This document shows positions 1 through 13,099 of a stretch of DNA of 64,000 nt, one piece after another. The position numbers and the translations under genes are program-made. Position 1 is the first letter of the stretch; the number at the start of each line of letters is the position of its first letter. Source of the DNA: Lates calcarifer (Eukaryota > Chordata > Actinopteri > Centropomidae); NCBI RefSeq assembly GCF_001640805.2, contig NC_066845.1, positions 24,334,171-24,398,170 of the forward strand, given 5' to 3'. The notes under the pieces are model-generated. The model was not told where the DNA came from. It worked only from the letters and a program-made list of their open reading frames with translations, and searched no databases.

Positions 1-1404
1 ACTGAATGAATTGCAAGTTCTTTCACTTCACCGTCACTACATTGTTTTAGTGAAACTGATCAAGTTTAAGTGAAACTGATCAAAGCTGATGAACGTCGCC
101 ATGTTCTCTGATTAAATGGAAACAGTGTAATGTTTAAAAGTCCCAGGTAACCAGGCAGAATCATGTGTAAAACACCTGCATTATTATCACTGCTGAACAA
201 CCTTTCACGCTGTTGGAGCCCGAGGGGGTAGCAGCCTGGTGGAGGCCTCCCAGGTTTCAAAGTAAAACTGTCAAATTCTTTAAAAGCGTCGTCTCAGGAT
301 GTTCAGTACACTTGCAAGGTCCTGATAAACTGTTTTAGGAGACGCGAGGGCCACGTGTCTGTTCCCATTAACATGCTGCTTTCAAAGTGTTTGTTGCTAC
401 AAAAATATTCTCTCCAAGGCCGCCCTCGTCTCCTCCAGAGCTGTGGAGGATAAGTCGAAGGCATAAGTGGCACGGTAATTATGTATAAACAATTTGCGGC
501 TGTATGAAAACCAGGGGACAGAATGAAAAAATAAAAAAAGGTAAGGGTCCTCTTGAGACCAGACGTCCACTCAGAGCCACTTTAATTACGGGAGAGGAAG
601 CTGTGAAATACAAAGACGAGGAGCTGATCAGAGACCTGTCATTTCAGATTCTCAGTCTGGGTTAAGAAGCTTTGGTTGGAGACCGTGTTAGAACAAAGAG
701 CTGTGTGTTTATTCATCTCTGAAGCGGAAAAACACTGAAATATAATCATTATTTCAACTTATCTCTGGTTCTTGAACCGGATCCTTTCAGGATTCTAGAA
801 ACCCTGGTGCTAATCCTGAGAACTGGCCAACGTTTCCACCGCGGTGGATCGAACTGATTACCTACAAGCATTTGTACTTCACACTCGTTGTTTCCTACGA
901 TTTCTCATATGTCTTCTGTGTTGCTTCCTTCTCCATCATCTCTTTCCAAACTGTAGAATATGAAACACCCACTGATGTCGTCACGGTTTGCACCTGAAAA
1001 CCTGGTATTTCTGATTCCAGCTGGGAACTGAATCTTTGGGTTTCGAACCAATTTATGTTCAGTCGAAACAGTTCAAATTTAGGTGTGCATCAATTAGACC
1101 TTAAAAACACAGCAAGCAGCTAGCTATTTCCACTATTTTTGGTCAGCACAGGAAAAGACTGACAACCACAACTCATCTGCATCTGTTTGGAAATGCAGAA
1201 CTGATCCAGACTGCTAGGATGGTGGTTAGACAGCTTTATGGTCATCCTAATTCATCCACCTTTATTTAAGAGCATGTTACTAGTTTGACAACATACATGG
1301 TCATTGTTGTGAGTTCTCAACCTCTGACATTTCCAGTAATGGGACTGTCCCTTTAGGCAATTTCAACCCCTTAGCAAAGATTTGATCTTTTTCATTTGCA
1401 AATA

Positions 1405-1600
1405 ACCTGAAACTGTCACTCACGCTTTTATTACATCTCACTTTGAGTATTGTAATTCTGTATGCCAATCTAACCCTTCCAAACTTTCAGTTAAAACTGT
1501 ATCTGACTTCTTCTGATCCAACAGACGAGAACCCCAACTTCAGCCTACCTGCTTTAGAGTGGATATGACTAGAAAAGGCAGAGAATCATTTTAGTCCTCA
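1405..1600 (+). pseudogene. degenerate LINE reverse transcriptase C-terminal fragment
   Basis: From 1409 one frame reads ETVTHAFITSHFEYCNSVCQ, matching the conserved segment downstream of the RT domain in L2-like fish LINEs (VxHAFIxSxLDYCNSL). A stop follows about 14 codons later, with weaker similarity to the next conserved part (SNRREPQLQPTCFRVDM). It is antisense to ppil2, in the intron next to exon 1602-1691. Confidence 0.55.
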
Positions 1601-1601
1601 C

Positions 1602-4600
1602 CATGAAATTCCGGATGGACCTGTGGAAGATCGTCCCGTCGTAGTATCCTTTTTTACACAGACGGATGAAATTCTCTCCGGCTTTGGGAACCTGAGGGAA
1701 AGAGCACACAGAGATTTTTTTTATAAAAACATGCACGATAAAACATCAGCTGCTCTATAAACAGCTGTAAATATAAGTACAGACACAGTGTTGTCAGGAA
1801 TCTCATCTGAACCTTCTCAAAATGTTGTGTTTAAAATCAATCGAATCGTCCGAGAGGAGGAGACCTTTTGATAAACCCTGTAACACACCCACACTCAAAC
1901 ATAACATTTAGATAAACTGGATAGTGAATGTCAATACTTGTCTGATGCTGCTTTACATTTATAACAGCCTGACCTGATGTCATCTGACAGACACCACAGA
2001 TGTATAAGATATTTTACTTCGAGTGAAACGTGTTCAGGAAGTTTTTGATATTAAAAATCGTCCTGGAGGAGCTGTGAGCCGAACTGCTGCCACTAAAGTT
2101 TTCGCAGCTCGTGTTACTGATAACTCATGATCCAGATGTTCAGAGGGTTTTTACCAGGAGATGAATTATCTGCAGAGGTCTCCTCCTCTCTAAAACAAAC
2201 GGACCTGGTGATTAGATACAGTAAAAACACTGACGAAGCAGTTTAGCGTTAAAAATCGTTGTTTTTCCAATGGAGTTGAGCTGCTGCTAACATTTGTTGG
2301 GCTTGCTGCAAATGCAGACGTTTGATGACTAAAATCTTCATCTGGCTAAAAAACATAATTAAAAATGTCCAAGATCTAAAATGTTTATCTTAAAAATGTA
2401 GCTTATAACTAGATAAAAGTAAATTTTGATGCTTCTGGCAACAGACAACAGGTAACCAAATGAAACAGACTTCCATCTTGATTAAAATTAGGATTTCTCT
2501 ATGTTTGAAAATTGCTTAAACCATCTGGAATAGTATAAGTAACACATGTAATCATTTTGACACAAGCTATATTATACCTATCTTGACATCTCTTCCTACT
2601 AAACAAACACGTGATGGAAAACATCAATTAACTACAAGCCAGAGCTGAATTGTCATTCAGCTCTCATATTAAATAGCTAAAAATGGATGACACTGAACAG
2701 GTGTTGAGCTGCAGGAACAGGTTAGACCTCCGCTTCCAGATCGAGGCGACTGACAGCACGAGGATTTGCATTCGTACAAGTAAACAGAGTCACACACCTG
2801 CAACTCTGTGTGACCTGTTAGAAAAAAATGTTTGTTATACACATAAGGCTGCGATGAAGCAGAGTTCAACTGCTGCCTGAGGCGCTCTCACGCATCTCTG
2901 TAGCTGGAGGCCAGGCTTAGTTCCCTGCTACAAAGCTGGTTTGTTGGTGTTTTAAAAAAAAAAAAAAAGCAGACATCTGGATTTTGCCTGTTGCTGAAGG
3001 TACAACCTGAGTCATAAAAATGTTGAGGCATCTTGTAAATCACAACACACATCAACTGAGAGAAGCTAATTTTGATTGACTGGTGAAATAAGCCGTTGTT
3101 GGTTTTTTCCCCCTCAAAGCTGGAGGTGTGGCTTCATCTATGACGCCGGTCTGGTCCACTGTTATTAACGTCAACAGCCTTAAGGAACACGTCTGTGTGC
3201 GTGTGTGAGAAACTTAACTTTTCCCCCCTTGGCAACAATGGTTTGGTGGTTTCCAAGAATCACCAGATGCTTTCGTAAAGACTATTTTTATTCATTGGCC
3301 TTTTCGCTGTGTGACAAGTTCTTCTAAGCTCTACTGCTTTTATACCCACACCCTCCTTTACGTCTCAATTTTGCTGTTAGGGTTCAACGCTCTGCCTCTT
3401 TTTCCCTCCATTATAAATCCCAGATTTTCAAAGCTCTCTGGTACAAAGAGGCTTATTGTTTTAAACCACTACACACAAAAAAATGGATTGATTCTAACCA
3501 TTTTGAGCCGTAAAATTGATTTCCGGAGTGGAAAAGAACGGTTATCTAATGACAAACTGTGTGAACAAAATGCACGACAAGTCAAGATATACAAGCCTTT
3601 CCTTTTTGTGTTGTTCCCACTTTATTTTCCGTCTTAATCCTTTTGATTTCTGACCAGAAACTTTCACGTCAGAGATCTCTATCTGCAGGCCTCCTCTGCC
3701 TCTCACTGCTGCTGCTGCCCTGTAATGCTGGTTAATTTAGCATGTCTGCATGTGTGGTTTTGTGTTTGTTGTGTGTCTGTTTCTGTGTTTGTGTGTGTGT
3801 GTGTGTATGAGTGAGTTTAAGCCTGGGAATGTTTAAAATGCAATCCAATTTAGAAACATGCCTAGGTGCCTAAAATTGTCAGCAATCAGTGATGTCAGAG
3901 TGGAAACAATGTTTGCTGACGCAGACCGGGGAAAAAAAATGTAAAAAATTTGTTTAAAAAGTGTCCCAGTTCGCTTTTGCTCACAGGCTCTTGTCTTTTA
4001 CAAGTATTTCCCAGAGGAAGAGGGACATAAAACCCATTAAAATAAATCCATTAATCTGGAAAAATATGTTTTTCTGCCAGAAATGCGTGTGTTTAATGAG
4101 ATTCGTAATAGCCTATATACTTGCTTTAATTTCGCTTTTCAACTAAATCTAACATTGCAGCATCTGTAGAACACTTTGAAAAGGTAGAAACTATTATATG
4201 TCATAATATATGCATATTTAATACACTTTTTATTGTTATTTGTAGGTTGTTTGTTTGATTTTAGGCTGAAACTCAACCCAAACTCTGAGAAAATGATTAG
4301 AATATTTAGATTTTTGTCCGTATCTAAATATAAATCTTAGTCATTTTTAAAATCTAACACAGTCATCCTATTTTATCCCACTCAGGTGAAGTGAAAGGTA
4401 CAGGCTGTGTCATCCGATCTCCAACATCTGCCCCCTCACATTTCATCTGCGTTGGGGGACAGTGAGGACAGGGGCAGCGGCTGAGACATCCAGAGCCAGG
4501 GTGCAGCAAATGGGCACTTTACAGGAGGTGGGAGGTGGATCGGTGTGTGACAGAGAGTGTATGTGACAGTGAAGCGGCGCTCATTAATTCATAAACAGCA

Positions 4601-5443
4601 GGCCACGAATAGAGCTGCAGTCCTGTGTGAAAACCACTGGGGAGGAAGGTGGAGGAGGAGGGGTGCAGGGCACAGAGGGCAGGTTGTCTAACCGCCCCCC
4701 TCCACCATTCATTATTCTGATTCAACAGCTCAGAGGCCAATGAAAACCAGGCACACGAAAGTACCCGGTTACCGGGGCAGAAATGCGGCACTCCGGAGCC
4801 CCACATCTTAACCTTAAGAAAGAAAAAAAAAGGCCGTGCATTTTTTTTGCCAAGATGTAAACTTGGCAACCTGAAAGGGACAGAGTCTCTGCAAACGGCT
4901 GATTTCAGTGTTTTTGGATGCGTCTCCCTCTCAGTACGATTTAACCACCACCACCTGCTGCTGCTCGGGCCAATAACACAACGTCACGACAACATTATAC
5001 CGGCAAATTAAATCAGCCAAGACAACATTGTTCTAGACCGAGCACACCCCCCGTGGCAACAGCACTCCCCAATGGCAGGGGCCTACCCACTACGCCACCA
5101 AGACGGCTCAGGAACACGACCAAGAGCCCAAGGTGTTGACCTGTCCTCCAAACTCCCCAGATCCCAGTCTGACCCAGCATCTGTGGGACGCAGGAACAAG
5201 CCAGATCCATGGAGGCCCCCACAGGACCCAGCTGCTAGTGTCCCAGAGCCAGACACCACAGGAGGTCCCACGTCAGAGCTAGGGATGTAAGGGAAGTGTC
5301 TCGATACCATCGTGGACCTGGGCGGTAACAATCCAAACTGCAGTTTTGTTACAGCCGCGGTGGAGCAGAGTGAAGGGAAACAAAAACTACAGAGACCATC
5401 ATCCTTTGCGCTCTACTCGCTCCCTCTTTGAACTTACAGCAAA

Positions 5444-5479
<36 letters not shown>

Positions 5480-8400
5480 TATGAGGGTTTGTTCTCTCTG
5501 TCTCTCTTATGTATGAGGAATCATGGAAACTAAAGCACTTTCCAGACATTGAATATATAACATTTCTTCACCTGTATCTGTTAATTAAAGCAGGTTATTC
5601 TGTGGCTGTTTGTTTTGTCAGACATGAAATAGCAGGATGAGCGCTGTAGGTAAAGAGCTCCAATTACTGAGAAATATTTGTCGCCTGCTGCAAGAGAGGG
5701 AGAGTTTATCACTACTGTTAAAGGTAATGATAAGAAGGAGGAAGAAGAGGCTGCAGCAGAGATGGATTTTAATTAATGACCATTGTGAGTGAGAGGGAAG
5801 CTCATAATATTGTTGGACAGCACATTTCTACTGAGTGTTTGACAGCGCAGAGGCGTAAAAAGACATAAAGTGGAAATAATTCTGTTTGTTTTGGTAGACA
5901 TTCATTCAGTCATCCATCTAGTTACCATTGATGAAGGCTTTAAACGACACAGAGGAATGATTCTCATGATTATTGTGGTTGGACGAGTTATTTTAACCTC
6001 TTTATTCCTGCTCACATGAGGAAAAAATATATTTTAGAGACTGATCTGACATTAGAAGAATCTCTATAACCATTTAAAATTGTCTCATTGACAGTTTCAT
6101 CTGCTGTTTCCTGACTTGTGTGTGTGAATGTGTCATTACCTTATCACAGTGTAGCTCCAGATTCAGTTCTCCTTTGTTGGTGTTTAGACGGACGTAGCCT
6201 TTTTTCTTCACGTACTGGTAACGCACGGTGTCGTCAGCGATGGCGTCTGCAACGAGAAAAATACAAATTCAGTTATTGTGATGTGTCTTTAAACGTATAT
6301 TGTGCAAAAGTTTTGATTTCTGTTTTATCTCACAGTCTTTCTGTGGCTTGAAATGAGCCAAACAGACGTCAAATTCAGACTAAAATGCTCTGGGATTTTA
6401 GAAAAAAAATCAACTTTACCCACTGGTCTCTAATATTTCTATCCATAGGAAGGTTGTGCAACAATATATTACCTCCCCAACATCCAATGAAACAAGGTTA
6501 TTACAGGTTATTACAGAATATTTCAGCACCTAAACCTGCTTTATAGTACGAAAAAACAAACATGGAGATCTCACTTTCTACACTTTAGGACCTTTAAGGT
6601 TTTATTGATTGTTTATGAGTCTGAGCTTGATGCTGCTGCAGGTAAAATCTCTGACCTTTAAAAAACCTCCAGAGCCTCTAGTGCAGGATGTTATTTAGAT
6701 GTTGGCAGCTGTTATTCTCTTTTAAATATAAGTACCTTATATAGAACTCATAAAATCTGACAAATATTCAAATCAAAGCATGGCTAAATCCTTCCCTGCA
6801 TTTCAAACTGTACATACACTGTAAAGACAAAGCATGTCCACCCATCTGTAAAGATGTATAGCATGCTATTCTTCTTCAAAAACCTGAACTAGGTCACTGT
6901 ATCCAAACACTGTCATCCTCTTCTGAAGAGTACTGAAGCTACTACACAGTTGCGTAACAGCAAATCTCTCCCATGGAGCAGCTCAGAGGCTGACAGCAGA
7001 GGAACACACAGTCGAACTGAGCAGCTCCCACTTTACAGCTGCAACTGTGTGAGCACCAAACTGCATTTTGCTGCTACAGAGCCAGTCTTCCCTGGGTAAA
7101 TAAAGATTTAAGCAGCAAAAAGAAAGTGGAGGTGAATGTTTCTTTATGCTGGGAATCTGCAGATGTGTTGTTTTGTTTTGTGTGTGTGTGTGTGTGTGTG
7201 AGACGTTCACTTGCCTGCTTCATGTGTTGTTGCAGGGGTCATGGCCGTGGATGTGAAGGAGGCGGAAACTCTGCCGGTGGAGTAGTGAGCCTGAAGGAGA
7301 CACAAAAGTAAAAAAAAAAATACAGCTTTTACGTTGTGTTCTTTAACCCTGCCTTGTTACCACTAATTCTACTGTTAATGTTTACATTTATGATGTTGGT
7401 ACTTAAAGGAAAAATTTGGCAAACATCGCTATATAGATCACTACCAGACTCCATTGACTGAAACAGTAATTTTACCTCACAGAACATGGGAGCTGCTGGA
7501 ATATCGCTAGCTCGATCAGCTGGATTATTTATGTTATTCTGTGGTACTTTTACAAATGTAAAGTATCTGATTACTTCTTCCACCACTGAAAGTCACACAA
7601 TAACACAAACTAACTAACAGGTGGAGGCAGAGGTATTCCAGCAGCTCCTGTGTTCTGCTCGGTAAAATTACTGTTTTTGTCAATGGAGTCTGGTAGGGAT
7701 ATACACAAACAGGATCTTACTCTTTAATAAAAAGCTCTCTCTCTGTAGGAATCCTCTCCATAATGTTGTCAGACACTTATAATAACAACCTGAGCTTGTC
7801 AGTGGCAAAAAACACGAGGACAGATTCACCAAGTTACACCCAAAAACATAAAGAAAATAAGGCCCAGGTTCAAAAATACCAGAGTTATCCTTTAAAGTAA
7901 ATCAAAAATGCTAAATATCGGATGATTTCAGCTTCTTAAATTAGAGGAATTGCTGCTTTTTTAGTTTTATATATCTATAAACTGAATATCTTTGGGTTTC
8001 TGACTAAAATTTGTGGACGTGTTTCACTATCTTCCAACATTATATAGACTAATGAATAGATAATTAAAATAATCTGTATTTGCAGCTCTTATTTGTATAT
8101 TCATCCCCCTGCTGTGCCATTTTCCTCTGGAGATCAACACTAGCTAAATATGCCCAGCAGGTTTTCTGCTGAGAGGCACTTCAACAAGGACAGAGACTTC
8201 CTCGCTCAAAGAGAGAGATTTCTACCGTCTCATAATTAAGGGGAATAATTAGAGATGCTTTAAGGTTGTTTGAGCTTAAAATTATAGTGGAACACATTTG
8301 CTGAATAGTAATATACGACTAAAAATACCACAAACAATGCGGCAAGACCGGGGGAGTTATTGAAGTCGAGAGAACAACATCTCAGTGGAGATGAAAGCGC

Positions 8401-11400
8401 AGAGAAGAAGATGAAGTGAAAATGGGATTTCAAAAAGCTCGAGTCGAGTCCACGGTCCTGGTTTAGCATTCTTCTGCTCTAGTTCTCGTGAAGACGCATG
8501 AAAGCACAGACTTTACCTTGTGTGCTCCGTCTGACCTATATTCCCTGTTCTCTCGGATGCTGTCAGAGCGTCACCTCGACTGTGAACTCGAGACGGCGAG
8601 CGAGGAAAAGAGAACACTCTGGCGTAAAAACGAGACATGGCGTAGCATCAAAGAAGGGGGGGGGGGCAATAAGAGAAGATCTGATGCTCTTCATCAACCC
8701 CCCCCCCCCTCCTCTTCCTCCTCCTGGTTATTCAAGGACACTGTCAGAGTGGTAACGTGACCACAGGTGACCTCTGTGTTTGTTTCCCACAGTTAAACCT
8801 GACCTGGAGGCCTGTGGAGGACGTTACACAAGACGGTATTTTTAAATAAACATAAACCTGCTGCTTCTTTAAAGAGGCCTTTGTTCCCTTTGTGCTTATA
8901 TTTTAGACCTTAACATGTTCTTACTTCCTTAAATAATGCTTTAAATATTTGCTCAAAGTGTCAAATATCATCCATCTTCCTCAGAGCGCTGTAAACTGTC
9001 TTTGTTCTGTTTCTGGATGCAGTTGTTTGTCTTGTTGCCAACAAGCCTGTTAATCTATTAATGTGTGTTTGGCTCCCTCCAGTGTAGAAAATAAAACGTG
9101 CACTTCTTCAGTCTGATAAATTATGTTTGATTTGATGGATTATCCATAAAAATGGAGTCTAGAGTTGCATTAAATTAAAATTCAGCTTCTTCTAATTCTC
9201 TAAGTGCTGAAACTTTCAGATTTTTTTCCTGATTCAGCAGCTAAGACGCCTGGACATGACTGAAAACTCCACAAAGAAAACAAAGTAAGTAGACTTTGAG
9301 TTTTTTATTTATATATTTTATATTTATATTTATTAATGTTTAATATGATTGATAACTTTTTGGTTTTGTGTCTAAAAGACTCTTAGTTGCGTTTATGACG
9401 AGCGACGTAGCTTCGGTTTGTTAATTTGATTTGTTTTGCTTCACATTAGTTCAACTTTAGAGGACTATGATAATAAGATTTCATTGAGAAAAAATACAAT
9501 TCCTTGATAACTGATTGTTACTTTTCACAAGGAAATTTCTTCAAATGCCGTAAAATGCTCCTGTTACCTCTAAGCTGTGAGTCTGTGCGCGTACATTTTA
9601 TATTTTCACTAAACTTTCTTCATCTCTCTTTTGTGATTTCAGGGACTCACAGCGTTTAACTTGTCCGTCTTCTTGGCCTCCGGCTCCTTCATGGTGGACG
9701 CCAGGAGCTGATCCCCCTTGTAGTCTTTGTACAGCTCAGCTAACGTCTCCCTGGTCTCCAGATTGGTGCTCTTCAGGTGGTACGCCGGGTCCTGCTTCGC
9801 CTTCTCCTCATCTGAACCGTCCCAGAGGAAGGAATTGAACCAAAAAATGAGGTGAATACAAAAACACAAACAGCTGATTTACAAATGAAGAGCTAACAGT
9901 TCGATAACTCGCCTGGATCCAACACCTTCAGGTTGTTTTTAACATGGAAGAAGTTGGAAACGTTGAATTTATCCAGGTTTGTGGGATCCTGCAAAGACAA
10001 AACAAAACCATCAGAATATGAGCGACTGTTCCCTAAATAATGAGCTTTCAAATTTAAACAAACCAAAATAAATCAACGACCCACCTGCAGTGTTATTAAG
10101 TCCTTTCTGGTGAAGGGTTCGTCGGTCAGCAGATCTTTAAAACTCTTGGTTTTAATGTTGAGTTGTTCGACAGCCTGAATGGAAACAGGAATAATAAAAT
10201 AAGGCAGATTCTACTTGTTTGGAAAAACATTTGTTGAACACAACTATTTCGGTGTGATGTGAGGCTGTGTGTGTTGAGACCACGTGGGCCGAGCTCCTGC
10301 ACAGGAACCAAAATCAATAACATCTCTGGGTGTGTATTATCGGTGTGTAAATTTAGACGCTCTGTATTTCTGTGAGTAAGTGTGTGAGTTCACCAACCTC
10401 ATGAGAAAACACGTTGCCGGTGACCTTGTTGGCAACGATGTGAGAGTTATTTGTGAAGACGTTGTAGAGAACGGGGCAGTGATACTTTCCTGGAACAAAA
10501 AGAAAAGAAGGAATCAGTCGCTCTGAAAACTCAGCTCCTCCAGAAGTCAACAAGGTCCTCGTGTAATCTCATCTTCCTCCTCCACTTGCTTTAATTAGCT
10601 CCCAAAAAATTACCCTCTCACTCTCTCTAAGTCTTTACCAGTGAGGATGTGACCTTTTTATTCTGTTCGCTGATTTTGGTGATTGAGCTCCAGGAAATTA
10701 AACTCATTCAGCTCGAATGTCAAAATCATCTTGTTATGACCCAGGTTTCTACATGGATCCTTTATGGTTCATGTCTCCTCTCCTCCTACTCTCCTTGTTT
10801 CCTCTCCTCTCTCCTTGTTTCCTCTTGTCATCTATTCCTCTCTTCCTCTCCTTGTTTCCCCTCCTCTCTCCTATCATCCTATCATCCTCCTCCTCTCCCC
10901 TTTCGCCCACCCCTCTTCTCCTCTCTCCTCTCCTTGTCTCCTTTCCTCCCCCTCCCCTGGTTTCCTGTCTTCCGTTCTCCTTTTATAGTTAAATCAGATT
11001 CAAAGTATATTTACCCTCGTTGTTCTTGGTAAAGTTGAGTTTGATGAGAGACTTTGCTTCAAGTTTCTGTAGGAAAGAATAAAAACTGAGGTGAATAACG
11101 TGATCACATTTATTTACCAAAAACAGAAGACGACGATTCAGGAACATCTCACACAGATCAAACTCCATTTGGTGAAACAGGGCTTCTGCACCCAGCGAGC
11201 AGCAAACTCAGTAAACTCTCGAGACTCTTGTGTGCTCTTCAGCTTTTCAATAATTATCACACAACAGCTAAAATGGTTTGGTAAAGACGCTGAATCAGGA
11301 AGGAAAACTTTTGACTTTTACAACTCATAACTAATGTTTTTACTAGAAACTAAAACTCTTTTAAAATGTGTTTATTAATTTATAGTTATTGTTTGATTTT

Positions 11401-12300
11401 TAACTATTTTCTCTAGAAATCTATAAAAAAATCTAACAACATGAGACAGAGAGAAGCAGCAAATCCTAACATTTCATAATTAGTTTTCATATTAACTTTA
11501 AGACACAGGTTAATATTTCAATGACCAGATACAACATGATGAGAATCACGGTTCTCTCACCTCTCCAGAGATCGGATTAGTGCCATACTTCTTAATCCAT
11601 GGAACGATGCTCCTAAAACAGAGGGAAGAGAGGGAGTGATTTTTAAAGTCAAAGCAGAAAGTTTTGTCTGGGCTTTAATAACTTAATAATTTAGTTTTTT
11701 CTCTTTTTGATGGCGAACAGTCAAGAGGTCGTTTTTACTTACAGAAGGTCAAAGACGACTCCGTCCTCAGTGCAGACAGGATACTCAAACGGCTGAAGGG
11801 ACAAACTGAAAACACACATTTAGCTTTTAATGTTAGTGTCAGCCAGTTTGTACTGTTTGTTAAATAAAAATAAATCTGTTCTTACCTGCAGTGGTCGAAC
11901 GGAAGCCGTCTGAAGTTTGCCTGTGGGATTTCTGAGAGGTAAAGAGCACTGCTGTTATTGATAACACTGATAATGGCTGTATTTTATATTGGTGAATCAG
12001 TTGTAGTTCAGATCGATCGTGAACCCGAACTCACCTGCTCTTTTCCCTCCGTAAAAGTTCGTGTACTCTGTACATGTGATGTACCTGTCAGGAGGTTAAA
12101 ACACACACACACATAAAGGAAAGGCGATCAGACAACATTAAACAACGGTAAAGTCAAAGTAAAGTTTGCTAGCTGCCTCGTTAACATACAGCATTAGCTT
12201 GCTATGCTAACAACAACAAGCCCGTCTCGGCGCCGCTGTGTGTTGTTCAGTTAAACTTTAATACTCACATTTTATCTTTCTGGTGCTGTCGCTTCCCCAT
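1602..12300 (-). CDS. ppil2: ppil2, peptidyl-prolyl isomerase-like 2 (U-box cyclophilin), 5' 329 codons
   Basis: PPIL2 (Cyp60) is a nuclear protein with a U-box (E3-type ubiquitin ligase fold) and a C-terminal cyclophilin domain, associated with the spliceosome. Coding exons on the minus strand, in transcript order: 12300-12269, 12084-12035, 11931-11886, 11805-11743, 11612-11561, 11066-11015, 10489-10398, 10174-10085, 9988-9913, 9811-9651, 7290-7215, 6246-6140, 1691-1602; all phases join. The protein begins MGKRQHQKDKMYITC. The U-box lies at about residues 40-112 (PVCTEDGVVFDLL, IVPWIKKYGTNPISGE, KYHCPVLYNVFTNNSHIVA). A linker follows (DPTNLDKFNVSNFFHVKNN, KLNAAHYSTGRVSASFTST), then the cyclophilin start (KKKGYVRLNTNKGELNLELH, YYDGTIFHRSIRNFM). 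The catalytic core after FHRSIRNF lies beyond base 1, so the gene is truncated by the window. Two introns use GC donors. Identity rests on near-continuous similarity to vertebrate PPIL2. Confidence 0.96.
5025..5290 (+). pseudogene. Tc1-like transposase remnant
   Basis: One frame reads CPPNSPDPSLTQHLWDAGTS, a decayed form of the C-terminal transposase motif (PPNSPDxNPIEHLWDVL) of Tc1-type elements. The preceding ATKTAQEHDQEPKV also fits. Frameshifts and the loss of the catalytic Glu position make it inactive. It lies in ppil2 intron sequence. Confidence 0.6.
5447..5475 (+). repeat. T29 homopolymer
   Basis: Twenty-nine T in ppil2 intron sequence, 160 bp past the Tc1-like remnant. Confidence 0.9.
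7215..7290 (-). other. ppil2: ppil2 exon followed by a GC-AG intron
   Basis: This exon encodes AHYSTGRVSASFTSTAMTPA plus TTHEA. Its 3' boundary reads CAG|gcaagt, and the next exon (6246-6140) follows an ordinary ...ttgcag acceptor and continues D-A-I-A-D-D in frame. No GT donor nearby keeps the reading frame and the conserved protein, so a GC-AG intron is the simplest reading. Confidence 0.8.
7395..7895. mobile_element. foldback element copy in ppil2 intron
   Basis: Same family as 14990-15690. CTACCAGACTCCATTGACTG at about 7440 pairs with TCAATGGAGTCTGGTAG at about 7681, around a short centre. The right flank ends ATAAGGCCCAGGTTCAAAAA and AGTTATCCTTTAAAG, probably the terminal sequence of the family. 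Confidence 0.7.
9913..9988 (-). other. ppil2: ppil2 exon followed by a GC-AG intron
   Basis: This exon encodes DPTNLDKFNVSNFFHVKNN then LKVLDP. It ends CAG|gcgagt, and the next exon begins ATGAGGAG after an ...ggttcag acceptor, giving the conserved DPDEEKAKQDP junction. It is the second GC donor in the same gene; both keep a strong match to the U1 consensus elsewhere in the donor. Confidence 0.8.
10770..10985 (+). repeat. polypyrimidine (C/T) tract of about 210 bp in ppil2 intron
   Basis: Almost pure C/T on the plus strand, with imperfect CTCTCCTTGTTTCCTCTCCT repeats. On the ppil2 transcript it is A/G-rich and lies about 30 bases downstream of the donor of exon 11066-11015. It gives several spurious Leu/Ser/Pro-rich open frames. 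Confidence 0.9.
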
Positions 12301-12470
12301 GTTGAGTTCTTGTTTAGATCTGAGAGGCGATCTGCGGGAAAAATTTGCAAACACACACACTCGGTCTGCTCGTCTTTTTTCCTTTCCTGTTTACGCTCTC
12401 ATTCGTCGTCGTGATTAACGGCAGTTCACTTGTAACAGCGGCGCTCTGCTGCCCCCTACTGGAGGAACGG
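12301..12470 (-). promoter_or_regulatory. ppil2: ppil2 5' UTR and proximal promoter region
   Basis: The sequence just upstream of the ppil2 start codon (higher coordinates, minus strand) is locally GC-richer than its surroundings and gives way to AT-rich repeat sequence beyond 12490. No TATA box is visible. A CTCF-like motif (CTGCCCCCTACTGG, 12449-12462) lies about 150 bp upstream of the ATG. The transcription start is inferred from position only. Confidence 0.5.
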
Positions 12471-12499
12471 TTACAGCGGATTTAACCTCCACTGGCGCT

Positions 12500-12665
12500 A
12501 AAGCTGAAATGATTGAGTTAATTAAGTGATTAATCAACTGAAAGAATGTTAATTGTCAACTATTTTAGCAACTGATTAGTGATTATAGTCACTTTTTACG
12601 CAAATAAATGTCAAAACTTAACTGGTAGCAGCTTCTCAAATGTAAATGTTTGCTAGTTTCCACAG
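12500..12665 (-). mobile_element. hAT-type non-autonomous fragment
   Basis: Minus-strand relative of the 44757 repeat: AATTGTCAACTATTTTAGCA then GGTAGCAGCTTCTCAAATGT on the plus strand. It lies in the intergenic space between ppil2 and the stambp 3' end. Confidence 0.55.
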
Positions 12666-12730
12666 ATTTCTTTGATAGAAAATCAAAATCGTTGTGTTTT
12701 TGACAACTGGTCAGATGAAACAAGATGCTG

Positions 12731-12732
<2 letters not shown>

Positions 12733-12786
<54 letters not shown>
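12733..12786. repeat. (AT)27 microsatellite
   Basis: An uninterrupted AT dinucleotide run between ppil2 and stambp. Confidence 0.97.
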
Positions 12787-12788
<2 letters not shown>

Positions 12789-13099
12789 TTGTCTCAAATA
12801 TTAGAGGCAATCTGAATTTTTGCAGCTCTGTCACTGTCTTAACCCTCTTTACCTTCTACCTGTAAATCATAAATTAATCTTCTTTAAACACACTGAATCT
12901 CTGCTCTAACACGCACACATTCTCATGTTAATTTAACTGAAATCGGCTGCTGTTTTTATTATAGTAATCCCATGATATTTATTTTAAATGTTCATACTTA
13001 CACACATCACCTCAAGCAGAAATAACACATTTTTCTGCTCTGTCACTGTTAAATTCAACACGACAAACAAAATAATGCAAGTTAAATTAATCTACAATA

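Larger units (their letters stand above)
1692..6139. other. ppil2 intron, 4.4 kb
   Basis: No second gene is supported. It holds a (TG)n tract near 3788, the Tc1-like remnant and the T29 run. The many short open frames have no recognisable similarity. Confidence 0.6.

Noticed and set aside
10649..11032. Leu/Ser/Pro-rich open frames of 74-127 codons.
   Set aside because: Produced by the polypyrimidine tract; overlapping frames all look alike and one runs into the ppil2 exon.
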